From NCBI GenBank assembly GCA_031772625.1, contig CM062813.1, positions 697,200,420-697,264,419 of the forward strand: a stretch of 64,000 nucleotides of DNA, written 5' to 3'. Below, in pieces: positions 44,563 to 56,361 of this stretch (the first letter of the stretch is position 1; each line of letters starts with the position of its first letter). The position numbers and the translations under genes were made by a program. Below the pieces are notes generated by a model, which was given only the letters and a program-made list of their open reading frames with translations, did not search any database and was not told the origin of the DNA. This DNA comes from Pinus tabuliformis (taxonomy: Eukaryota > Streptophyta > Pinopsida > Pinales > Pinaceae).

Positions 44563-45709
44563 CTAAGTGAGTTTAACCCTCCAATGGAGCCAAGCCAACA
44601 TTTGGGTGTTGGACCTAATGCCTCCATGCTGCTGAAATTTAAAATTCAAAACAAGCATGCACCATGAAAAGTCTTCAAACAAAAAAAATGATACATGCTC
44701 TAGAAACAAACTCTGTTGCTGACTTAAGATTATCATAATGTAGTCATCTATAGGGTCATTGAACCGACAAGAAGAATTTGTAGCTGCCTTATTTCCATGA
44801 AAAGTTTGTTGACCAATATATTCTCGGTCAGGGCAGCCACAAATATTGTTCAACTCCTCAGCTTTAGATTTTTCAAGAAAAACTTGTTGCTGGAAGCCTG
44901 TTGCCCGCCTATTGCTCGCTTGCTGGTAAACCACTCCCTTTTAACATTCACAGCCATCTCATCCTCCTCTGAATAATATGAATCATAAATCGGAGGAGGT
45001 TCTTGAAATGGTTCTCCAGGTGAAGGATGTGCATCATGGATTGGCCTCTTTGTTGACCTCTTGGCGGACCTCCTCTTCTTGTGCAACTCCCATGACTGGG
45101 ATTATTGTGGATCTACATCACTTGACTCTCCATCAAAGTCATCATACATCATAAGAAGGAGAAACATCAAATTCGACCGAATAAGATCTCTAAGGGTTTA
45201 TTTGCAGCTCGATGATGTTTCCTTCTTTGCTTTCTTGGTCATTGGGTGATGCTTCTTGATGCGAGTAGATGTTTTCTTGGAGCAGAGCTCCACAAAAATC
45301 TTCAGCAAGGTCATTAACCTCAGGAATATCTTCATCATTGAAATATGCACAACAATTTTCAAATAGAGCATTGATGGATATAATCTTTTGCAATAATTAT
45401 TGAATGCCATATGAAAACTCTTTAAGGAAGATATGCTGCCACGAGGTATTGTTTTGTACCAAATTCTAAAATCATCTTCTAAAGAGTACATGAACAATTT
45501 CATTTGCACATCTTAAAAATAATACCCTGTTGTTCCATGCATTCATGAAAATCCTTAAGGTGTTGGTCCGACCTTCTATCTGTGTTTCCACTGAATCTAG
45601 GCAAATAGGTATTCCATTCATGAAACGAAGGGACCTATTTGGAATAACCAGCAATAGAAGAAAATTCCAGTGGGGAAAATTGGTTGGCCAGGAATGCAGG
45701 AATGGCCAT
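44563..45709 (-). pseudogene. gag pseudogene, array unit 1
   Basis: Start ATG at 45709 (MAIPAFLANQF). In pieces over three frames it reads YPNHVPSFHE-like, PICLDSVETQIEGRTNTLR, then CANEIVHVLFRR in a shifted frame, MQMKLFMYSLEDDFRIWYKT, SLKSFHMAFNNYCKRLYPS, EDIPEVNDLAEDFCGALLQE, and later EPPPIYDSYYSEEDEM and KAEELNNICGCPDREYIGQQ. K-L-F.YSLE....WY...P.GS..S...F is a gypsy gag capsid signature. No protease or RT follows before the LTR, so the element is gag-only. Broken by several indels. Confidence 0.68.
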
Positions 45710-45969
45710 TTGAAAACCCCCTAGGTGAGTGATCTCAGTTTCAAAGGTAGGGAAAGTTTTTTGGTTGCTTTAGCATTAGAGTGAGTATGAGGCTGCTTGA
45801 AAGCTAGGATGATCAAATAGAGATATGGACAGTGGAGTCGCCAGGATGTTTACCATAAAATTGAAATAGTGGAGTCACCAAGGTGAGAGATCTTCAACCC
45901 ACACTTCCCTTGCTCACCTAACAGAGGGAATGTAAAAAAAAATCGTACCCAGGGAAAAATATTCTAATC

Positions 45970-45997
45970 CATTCCCAGGGAAACGACACCAAAAAGA
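45970..45997 (-). promoter_or_regulatory. PBS of array element (unit 1)
   Basis: The minus strand next to the LTR end reads TCTTTTTGGTGTCGTTTCCC, then TGGGAATG. With the variants in other units (near 50390-50410 and 61081-61107) it points to an ancestral TGGCGTCGTTGCC-like PBS, similar to the Tat/Athila type and to 16185-16204. Confidence 0.55.
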
Positions 45998-48987
45998 TGT
46001 TGTCACTTTTTCTAGCACCTGTAGCACAAGTGCTTCAGGAGACATAGAAAGCTTCCTAGAGACAACCTTTGGGTTGATTGTAGACCAGTGCCTAGGACAT
46101 CTTGGATAGAGGAGTGCATGGAAGAATATCAGTGAGGGGTTTCGGCAACACTCCAATTGTCATGTAGTTAAAAAATATAGTAAAGGGGGCTTGCTTCAAT
46201 GGCCTTCATTAAGGTAAACTCAAGCCAATACATGGATCTGAATGTTCAGGGGGTAAATCGGGCCAACCTCAAAGAGAAATGCTTGGCTCTGGTGGTCGAC
46301 ACACATCAACGGGCAGCTTAATATTGACATTGCAGTAAAGGGAAGAGGAGGAAAGGGAGGAGGGGATTCGGTGCATAGGGCTGATTACAATACAAAATCC
46401 TAAGCAACAATTTTCTAGCAGAAATATGGAAGAGGAAGAAGATGAAAGAGTGGGAAGATGGAGCGCGAATTAAGGTTTCATGCCATATACCTCACGGGTA
46501 CCTTTATCACCCAAACAACATGAGTAAATATGTGCTCATACAGGTACTGCAGGTTAATCAAATAACACAAGTAAATTTGTCTTATACACAGGTACTGTAG
46601 GTTATAGACTAACATAAGTAAATATGTCTTATACACAGGTATTGTTCGCTATTTAGCAGCCTAGATAAATCCATGAATCAGAGAGAAACTGACAGCTTCA
46701 TCACACTATTTTAGAGAAAGAAAAACATCTATGAAATAATATTTACAAAGGAGAAAACATATTGCACATTGCCATAATGGAATCACCAAAGAGTTTCATT
46801 AGTCTTCGAAATGAGTCCCATTCACCAGTCCATTTACATTCAACAATCTATAGCTCAAGTCCCTCATGAACAAGCTTCATAGAACCAAAGTGGAACCACA
46901 AATTTGGACCACTACGGGTGCAGAATTCTGGAACCAGTATTAAGTGTTTCTTCCTCCCTTTTATAAGCAGAGGGAGATCTCGGAAATTACTTACAGACAT
47001 ATCTCAGCCTAGGGCTAGTTTTCCAATTGACTAGATGTCTCGGCTATGATAGCTCTACTGCCCAAAATGATTCTTAAGGATTTGATTCCTTTCTTGAAAA
47101 TAAACAAAAATTACATAATAATAGAAAAAAGGAAAACAGAAAGATGATGGAGGAAGTATCCCTCTGTTGTTCATGTGAAGGTTGATCAGTTCATGTTTCT
47201 ACCATAATGCGTCCCTCTAGTTGCTCGGGTCGATCCTATCGCTTTCGCCTTAACTGCTTGACTTCACCACTTTCTTGAGCTGGTAGTGATCAATTGTGGT
47301 TGCCTGTTAGTAGAAGTGGAGATCAACCTAGCAGTCCTTCATTGTGTATCTGAGTGGATCTTATGCTGAGCCATTAAGTCTTCCTGAGTACCATACCTCC
47401 ATTTACTCTCTGAAGACGTGTAGTGAAGTAGTCGAATCCATTTCTGCGGCCCACGTAGTCCCTGGTTTCTTGTTACAGGGGCTTTTACGGGATTAGCCCA
47501 TATCGATTTGCAACTGCTCCATGCCTTCATTCAATACCTCGACTTTCGACCCATGAACCTTCAAAGCCTTGTACCATACTATTAGAGCTTCATTGTATCG
47601 AGACTTTTTTTTTTAAAACATTACAACACAGTGAGCTATGATGTCCTTCGCCCCATTTTTTTAGCCCCTTTCAATATATCTTCATCATAGGACCAAGGGT
47701 TGTGACCTGGGGCTCAGCCTTTATATCGGAGGTTTCCAGTCGGGGCTTTTATATTGGAGCCACAACATGTTAGTGATCTCTGATTGCGATAGCCAATTAG
47801 TGCTCGGCCTCTAGTTCTGCCTTTGGTTTTAATGCATTTGTGACCGCAGAACAACCCCCATCAGAGCCCATTTATCACACTTTTCCATGTGTGCACTACG
47901 TTACAAAGTGTCGATAAGCCTCAACCTCTGATTTTTTATTACCGATGTGACTTCATCACTGCAACGTGGCACTTCCTGAGTGGTGACACCTGTCACCCGG
48001 ATATGCCCCATAGGACCCTAAAAGTGCCAGATTAGCATGCCACATGTCCTTCATATTGCAATGTCATGATTACGTCAAACCACTATTTCTTTACCAGATC
48101 CAATAATACTTTGCCACATGGTCCCCCTGGAGGAGAGAGAAAAGGCTCGTTGGCCCTTGGCTTTTCGCTAATTTCCTTTGTAAATCATTTTTGGCCTTTC
48201 CTAGTTATTTACACTATCGACATATTATTCTCGCAATTTCTTAAGAGTGGTCAATTTAACATAGTCAATCACCGATGGCGATATGCTTGGGCAGTTGTGA
48301 TTGCTGATATGCCACATGGCTATGAGGTGCAATCGTCGATTTCACTCTGCTGATATGCCTGGTCGCTAATCGCTAATCGGCGAAATGATTCTACTATTGC
48401 GCTGTACTTTGAAACCCGTGATCGCTGATTTTCGATATTGGATCTCTAATGTCTGAAGCACTAAATTGCATGCTTCTGATCCTCCAATATGTGATTTTTG
48501 ATATGCTCTAGGACCTCCGATATGCTCTTCTCCTTCATTTCAGAGGAAAAAAAAAAACATCAAACTTCAACATGCCATATCTTCTGATCCAGAAGTCTGT
48601 TTTTAGACCTCCACTACCGTTGGAAAGCTTATTCCGAGAACTATCTAATGGAATGTTCTAATTTATATTTGAGAGATTATGTGGCTTACAATATGGCTTC
48701 ATACTTGACTGCTCTTTTGCACTTTGGGGAACTGAAAACAATTTTGCAGTGAGTGATAACATTGGCTCCAACTGGGGACAGTGCCTTGCCGGCAAGTTGT
48801 TGAGAACCTATAGACCAGTAGACTTCACCATTGGGCATGGAGTTAAAAATATAATGAACTTATACAACCAGAAAATCTCCATGGAACTTTATTTGCATGG
48901 ATTCCTTTCCTCACCAAACTGAAATGTTGAAATATAAACTCTAACAACTAGAAATTAAATGTTCATTTAGTGAGGTTATTTATATAC
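45998..48987 (-). repeat. Array LTR 2
   Basis: Starts TGTTGTCACTTTTTCTAGCAC next to the PBS and runs about 3 kb to a CA at 48986-48987. The antisense 84-codon ORF seen in the other units is broken here by a 2-base deletion near 48740. Scattered single-base losses compared with 56650-59654 suggest consensus errors. Confidence 0.5.
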
Positions 48988-49179
48988 AAATCCTATTTAT
49001 GTATAGGGCTCAATTCACCTAAGTGAGTTTAACCCTCCAATGGAGCCAGGCCAGCATTTAGGTGCTGGACCTAATGCCTCCATGCTACTAAATTTAAAAA
49101 TCAAAACAAGATGCACCATGAAAAGTCTTCAACACAAAAAAAATGATACATGCTCTAGAAGCAACCTCTATTACTGACT

Positions 49180-50135
49180 TAAGATTGTCATCATGTAGTC
49201 ATCTATAGGGTCATTTAACTGACAAGAATAATTTGAGCTACCTTATTTCCATGAAAATTGTGCTGAACAATATCTTCTCGATCAAGGCAGCCACAAATAT
49301 TGTTTCAGCACTCAACTTTAGATTTTTTGAGAAAAACTTGTTTCTGGAAGCCTGCTCCCCGCTTGCTGGTTACTCCCTTTGAATTTTGCAGTCATCTCAT
49401 CCTCCTCTAAATAATATGAATCATAAATCAGAGGGGTTCTTGAACTGGTTCTCAGGTGAAGATGTGCATCGTGGATTGGAGCCTCATTGTTGACTCCTAG
49501 TGGGCCTCCTCTTCTTGTGAAGTTTCCCATGATTGGGATTGTTGTGGGCTACATCACTTGACTCTCCATTAGGGTCATATACTTGATAGGAAGGAGAAAC
49601 ATCAAATTCGACCAATAAGATCTCTAAGGGTCTATTTGCAGCTCGATGATGTTTCCTTCTTTGCTTTCTGGTCATTGGGTGATGCTTCTTGATGCGAGTA
49701 GATGTTTTCTTGGAGCGAAGCTCCACAAACATCTTCAGCATAGTCATTAACCTCAGGAATATTTTTATCATTGAAATTTGCACAACAATTTTCAAATAGA
49801 GCATCTGATGGATATAATATTTTGCAATTTGAATGCCATATGAAAAATCTTTAAGGAAGATAAGTTGCACGAGGTATTGTTCTTTACCAATTTCTAAAAT
49901 CATCTTCTTAAGAGTATATGAACAATTTCATTTGTGCATCTTCAAAAATAATACCCTATTGTTCCATGCATTCATGAAAATCATAAGGCGTTGGTCCACC
50001 CTTCTATCTGTGTTTCCAATGAATCTAGGCAAATAGGTATTCATTCATGAAATGAAGGGACATGATTAGGATAACCAACAATAGAAGAAAAATCCGGTGG
50101 AGCAAATTGGTTGGCAGGAATGCAAGAATGGCCAC
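49180..50135 (-). pseudogene. gag pseudogene, array unit 2
   Basis: Homologous to the unit 1 gag. Pieces include KIFVELRSKKTSTRIKKHH-type wrong-frame sequence, LASRSITQ and EAPIHDAHLH. The true gag strings (DDFRIW, NDLAED) survive only after shifting frames, because this copy has the most small deletions of all. Its counterpart at 59838-60819 is cleaner. Confidence 0.55.
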
Positions 50136-50410
50136 TTTGAAAACCCCCTAGTGAGTGATCTTAGTTTCAAGGTTGGGGAAAGTTTTTGGTTGCTTTAGCA
50201 TCAGAGTGAGTATGAGGCTACTTGAAAGCCAGGGTGATCAAATAGCGATATGGACAGTGGAGTCGCTAGGGTGTTTACCATAAAAATGAAATAGTGGAGT
50301 CTCCAAGGTGCGAGATCTTCACTTTGCCATTCACCTAACAGCTTATGTAAAAATTTAGTCGTACCCAGAAAAATATTCTACCCCATCCCCTAGCAAGACG
50401 CGAGTAAAGA

Positions 50411-51304
50411 TGTTGTCGCTTTTTCTAGCACTTGTAGCACAAGTGCTTCAGGAGAATAGAAAGTTCGTAAAGACAGTCTCTGGGTTGATTGTAGACAGTG
50501 CCTAGGACATCTTAGATAGAGGGAGAGCATGTAAGAATATCAGTAAGGGGTTTCAGGAGCACTCCAATTGTCATGCAGTTAAAAAATATAGTAAAGGGGG
50601 CTTGGTTCAATAGCCTTGATTAAGGTAAACTCAAGCCAATACATAGATCCGAATGTTTCAAGGGGTAAATCAGGCCACCTCAAAGAAAAATGCTGGGTTC
50701 CGGTGGCCGACACAAACAACAGGTAGCTTAATATTGACATTGCAGTAAAGTGAAGAGGAGGAAAGGGAGGAGGGGATTCAGTGTGTAGGGTTGATTACAA
50801 TATAAAATCCTAAGAAATGATTGTTCTAGTAGAAATATGGAAGTGGGAGGAGATGAAAGAGCGGGAAGAGTGGAGCGTGAATTAAGTTTCATGCCATATA
50901 CCTCATGGGTACCTTTATCACCAAACAACATGAGTAAATATGTGCTCATACAGGGACTACAGGTTAATCAAATAACACAAGTAAATTTGTATTGTACATA
51001 GGTACCGTAGTTATGGAATATCATAAGTAAATATGTTTTATACATAGGTTTTGTTTTCTATTTAGCAGCCTAGATAAATCCATGAATCAGGGAGAAACGA
51101 AAGCTTCATCACGCTATTTCAGAGAAAGAAAACACATATGAAAATGACAATTTACAGAGGGAAAACATATTGTGCATTGCCTGATTGGGAATCACCAAAT
51201 AGTTTCATTAATATTCGAAATGAGTTCCCTTCACCACTCCATTTACATTCAGCAATCTATAGCTCAAGTCCCTCATGAACAAGCTTCATAGAACCAAAGT
51301 GGAA
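50411..51304 (-). repeat. Array LTR 3, cut by the gap
   Basis: Starts TGTTGTCGCTTTTTCTAGCAC and matches 61108-about 62006 (GGAACCACAG follows there). It stops at the first N. Confidence 0.7.
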
Positions 51305-51404
51305 NNNNNNNNNNNNNNNNNNNNNNNNNNNNNNNNNNNNNNNNNNNNNNNNNNNNNNNNNNNNNNNNNNNNNNNNNNNNNNNNNNNNNNNNNNNNNNNN
51401 NNNN
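51305..51404. other. Assembly gap of exactly 100 N
   Basis: A run of 100 N, the usual placeholder for a gap of unknown size. The sequence on its right starts inside the solo LTR (matches 40760) and repeats everything up to the gap. The 126-codon ORF that reads through the N run is an artefact. Confidence 0.97.
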
Positions 51405-52177
51405 CCTCCTTTATAGTTTTAGGCCTATCTCAATACCGTGGACCAAAACCACTTAGGACCAATACCTGGGGTCAATACCTCGGACCAAATACCTTGGACC
51501 AATACCATGGATCAAAATGTCATGGCCCAAATACCTCAGACCAAAACTTAATTTTCCAAGATATACACGTGTTTCCTTTTGTGAAAGTGTGTGTGTATGT
51601 TATACGCTCCTTTTGGTCTGTTAACCCGCGTGTATACGCTCCTTTGTCAAGGTGAACCTATGTATACCTCTCTCTGATCATTAATTGACCTGCTGCACTA
51701 TGATCTGTCATCTGAGTGAGTTGCCACCAAGGACAACACCTGTATCATAATGCCAACACCTTTTTCCTTTTGATATATTCTTCTATACTAAGGGTTTATG
51801 GAGTATCAATCTTGAACATTACGTGACATGATATTGTTGGAGTAGTCTCTTCTAACTCTAGATCTTGTGAAAGTTCCAATTCTTCATCTTCTTCCTATTT
51901 AGAGTCTATGTAGAATAATTTATTCTCGCCACATTTATGCCCCTTAATGTACATGTTGTAATAAGTGAAACATAGTCCTTTTGCTCTTCTTTCATCCATT
52001 TCAGAAGTTGTCAATCTTGTTGGTTGATTTTAGGGGATGGAGCATAATGTTCTCTATAATTATTGGTGAAGGAGCCACATTTTTTCTTTCAAATTTCCTT
52101 GCTATATTAAAATCATGCTCTATGGATTTAGGTTCAAATAGATGTGCCACACATTTGATACTTTCCTTTAAAGTTCC
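51405..52177. repeat. Second copy of solo-LTR end and spacer
   Basis: 51405-51758 repeats 40760-41114 and 51759-52177 repeats 41115-41532, with only a few base or indel differences. This includes unique spacer DNA that is not part of the array unit. It indicates a duplicated contig end or a recent large duplication. Confidence 0.85.
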
Positions 52178-55100
52178 TGTTGTCACTTTTTCTAGCACCT
52201 GTAGCACAGGTGCTTTAGGAGACATAGAAAGCTTCCTAGAGACAACCTCTCGATTGATTGTAGACCAGTGCATAGGACATCTTAGATAGAGGAATGCATG
52301 GAAGAATATCAGTGAGGGGTTTCAACAACACTCTAACTATCATGTAGTTAAAAAGATAGTAAAATGGGCTTGGTTCAATAGGGCTTCATTAAGGTAAACT
52401 CAAGCCAATACATGGATCTGAATGTTCAAGGAGTAAATCAAGCCAACCTCAAATAGAAATGTCTGGTTTTGGTGGCTGACACACAACAACAGGCAGCTTA
52501 ATATTGACATTGCAGTAAAGTGAAGAGGAGGAAAGGGAGGAGGGGATTCGGTGTGTAGTGCTTATTGCAATACAAAATCCTAAGCAACGATTGTTCTGGC
52601 ATGAATATGGAAGAGGGAGGAGATGAAAGAGCGGGAAGAGTGGAGCACGAATTAAGGTTTTATGCCATATACCTCATGGGTGCCTTTATCACCAAACAAC
52701 ATGAGTAAATATGTGCTCATACAGGTATTGCAGGTTAATTGAATAACACAAGTAAATTTGTCTTATATACGGTTACTATAGGTTATAGACTATCATAAGT
52801 AAATCTGTTTTATACATAGGTGTTGTTTGCTATTTAGCATCCTAGATAAATCCATAAATTAGAGAGAAATCGATAGCTTCATCACATTATTTCATAGAAA
52901 GAAAAACATATATGAAATGAGATTTACAGAGGGGAAAACATACTGTGCATTGCCATGATTGGAATCACCAAAGAGTTTCATTAACCTTTGAAATGAGTCC
53001 CATTCACCAGTCCATTTACTTTCAGCAATCTATAGCTCAAGTTCCTCATGGACAAGCTTCATAGAACCAAAGTGGAACCACAGAATTTGGACTAGTGCGG
53101 GTGCAGAATTTTGGAACCAGTATTAAGTGTTTCTTCCTCCCTTTTATAAGGAGAGGGAGATCTCTGAAATTAATTACAAAAATATCTCATCCCAAGGCAA
53201 GTTGTCTGATTGATTAGTTGTCTTGACCTCCGATAGCTTTGCTACCCAAAATGATTCTTAAGGATTTGATTCCTTTCTTGAAAATAAACATAATAATAGA
53301 AAAAGGGAAAATGGAAAGATGATGGAGGAAGTATCCCTCATTCGTTCATGTGAAGGCCCTTGATCAGGCCATGTTTCTACCATAAGGCGTCCCTCTAGCT
53401 CCTCGGTCGGTTCCTATCGCTTTCGCCTTAACTACTCGAATTCACTACTCTCTGGAGCTGATAACGATCAACTATGGTTGCTTGTTATAGAGTAGAAGTG
53501 GAAATCGACCTGGCAGTCCTTCATTGTTTATTTGAGTGGAGCTCCATGCTGAGCCATTAAGTCTTCATGAGTCCCATGCCTCCATTTACTCTCTGAAGAC
53601 GTGCAATGAAGTAGTCGAATACATTTCTGTGGCCCACATAGTCTTTGTTTTCTTGTTGTAGGGGCTTCTACAAGATTAGCCCATATCGATTTGCAATCGC
53701 TCCATGCCTTCATTCAATACCTCAGCTGCTGACCCATCCGCCTTCAAATCCCTGTACCATACTATCGGAGCGTCGTTGTATCGGGACTTTTACTCTTAAA
53801 ACATTTCAACACAATGAGCTCTAATGTCCCTTGGCCCACTTTTTTTTAGCCCCTTTCGATATTTCTTCATCATAGGATTGAGGGTTGTGACCTGCGGCTC
53901 AGCCTTTATATCGAAGGTTTCCAGTTGGGGCTTTTATATTGGAGCCACAACACGTTTGCAATCTCCGATTACGATATCCAATTAGTGCTCGGCCTCTAGT
54001 TCCGCCTTTGGTTTTTATGCCTTTGTGACCGCGGACCAACCCCCACATCGGAGCCCCTTTATCGCACTTTCCCATGTGTGCATTGTGTTACAAAGTGTCG
54101 ATAAGCCTCAACCTCCAATTTGTGATTGCCAATGTGACCTCATCGCTGCCACATGGCACTTCCTGAGTGGCGACACCTGTCACCCGGATATGCCCCCGTA
54201 GGACCCCTGAAAGTGCAACATTAGCATGCCACGTGTCCTTCATACCGCTATGTCATGATGATGTCAGTGCCACCATGTCTTTACCGAATCCAATAATACT
54301 CCACCACGTGGTCCCCTTAGAGGAGAGATAAAAGGCTTGTCGGCCCTTAGATTTTCGCTAATTTCCTTTGTAAAACATTTTTGGCCTTTCCTAGCGATTT
54401 ACACTATCAGCATATTCTTGGCGCAATTTCTTAACAGTGGTTAACTGAACATAGCCGATAGCCGATGGCGATATGTTTGGGCGGTTATGATTGTTGATAT
54501 GCTACATGGCTATGAGGTGTGATCGCCGATTTCACTCCGCTGATATGCCTGATCACTAATCGCTAATTGGCGAAATGCTTCTACTATTGCATTGTACTTT
54601 GAGACACCCGATTGCCGATTTGCGATATCAGATCTCTGTTATCTGAAGCGTTGAATTCCATGCTTCCTGATCCTCCAATATGCGATTTGCGATATACTGC
54701 CGGACCTTCGATATGCTCTTCTCCTTCATTTCAAAGGCAACAAAACCATCAAACTTAAACAAGCCACATTTTTTGATCCAAAAGTCTATTTTTGGACCTC
54801 CACATACCGTTGGAAAGCTTATTCCAAGCACTATCTAATGGAGAGGGTATGATTTAGCTTTGAGAGCTTATGTGGCTTAAAATATGGCTTCATACTTCAC
54901 TGCTCTTTTTCACTTTGGGGAACTGAAAACACATTTTGCAGTGACAAATAACATTGGCTCCAACTGGGGACAATGCCTTGCTGGCAAGGTGCTGAGAACC
55001 TACAAACCAGCAACCTTCACCATTGGGCATGGATTTAAAAATATAATGAACTTATACAACCAGAAAATATCCATGGAACTTTGTTTGCAGGGAGTCCTTT

Positions 55101-55279
55101 CCTCACCAAACTGAAATGTTGAAATATAAACTCTAGCAACTAGAAATTAAATGCGCATCTGGTGAGCTTATTTATATACAACTCCTACTTATGTACAGGG
55201 ATAAATTCACCTAAGTGAGTTTAACCCTCCAATGGAGCCAAGCCAACATTTGGGTGTTGGACCTAATGCCTCCATGCTG

Positions 55280-56361
55280 CTAAAATTTAAAATTCAAAAC
55301 AAGCATGCACCATGAAAAGTCTTCAAACAAAAAAAATGATACATGCTCTAGAAACAAACTCTGTTGTTGACTTAAGATTGTCGTCATGTAGTCATCTATA
55401 GGGTCATTGAACCGACAAGAAGAATTTGTAGCTGCCTTATTTCCATGAAAAGTTTGTTGACCAATATATTCTCGGTCAGGGCAGCCACAAATATTGTTCA
55501 ACTCCTCAGCTTTAGATTTTTCAAGAAAAACTTGTTGCTGGAAACCTGTTGCCCGCCTATTGCTCGCTTGCTGGTAAACCACTCCCTTTTAACATTCACA
55601 GCCATCTCATCCTCCTCTGAATAATATGAATCATAAATCGGAGGAGGTTCTTGAAATGGTTCTCCAGGTGAAGGATGTGCATCATGGATTGGAGCCTCTT
55701 TGTTGACCTCTTGGCGGACCTCCTCTTCTTGTGCAACTTCCCATGACTGGGATTATTGTGGATCTACATCACTTGACTCTCCATCAAAGTCATATACATC
55801 ATACGAAGGAGAAACATCAAATTCGACCGAATAATATCTCTAAGGGTTTATTTGCAGCTCGATGATGTTTCCTTCTTTGCTTTCTTGGTCATTGGGTGAT
55901 GCTTCTTGATGCGAGTAGATGTTTTCTTGGAGTAGAGCTCCACAAAAATCTTCAGCAAGGTCATTAACCTCAGGAATATCTTTATCACTGAAATATGCAG
56001 AACAATTTTCAAATAGAGCATCTGATGGATATAATCTTTTGCAGTAATTATTGAATGCCATATGAAAACTCTTTAAGGAAGATAAGCTGCCACGAGGTAT
56101 TGTTTTGTACCAAATTCTAAAATCATCTTCTAAAGAGTACATGAACAATTTCATTTGCACATGTTAAAAAATAATACCCTGTTGTTCCATGCATTCATGA
56201 AAATCCTTAAGGCGTTGGTCCGACCTTCTATGTGTGTTTCCACTGAATCTAAGCAAATACGTATTCCATTCATGAAACGAAGGGACCTATTTGGAATAAC
56301 CAGCAATAGAAGAAAATTCCAGTGAGGAAAATTGGTTGGCCAGGAACGCAGGAATGGCCAT
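55280..56361 (-). pseudogene. gag pseudogene, array unit 1 (right copy)
   Basis: The longest clean capsid piece of the array lies here (55840-56160): MQMKLFMYSLEDDFRIWYKT, SLSSLKSFHMAFNNYCKRLY, then DALFENCSAYFSDKDIPEVN, DLAEDFCGALLQENIYSHQE, stopping after IIELQINP. The downstream piece (55280-55582) holds the KAEELNNICGCPDREYIGQQ and FNDPIDDYM strings, with one CxC cluster but no standard zinc knuckle. The start is the ATG at 56361. No pol follows. Gag assembles particles, and such an element would depend on another for RT and integrase. Confidence 0.72.

Larger units (their letters stand above)
41533..51304 (-). mobile_element. Tandem LTR-gag array, left contig copy
   Basis: LTR starts (TGTTGTCRC) lie at 41533, 45998 and 50411, giving units of about 4.46 and 4.41 kb. 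Each unit is, in plus orientation, a long LTR of about 3.0 kb, a possible PPT, a gag-only internal region (about 1.45 kb) and a PBS next to the following LTR. An array of LTR-internal-LTR-internal is what unequal recombination between LTRs, or insertion in tandem, produces. Compared with the right copy, units after about 43000 lack many single bases in short homopolymers. It ends at the N gap. Confidence 0.8.

Noticed and set aside
51275..51655. ORF running through the N gap
   Set aside because: The reading frame crosses unknown bases and is meaningless.
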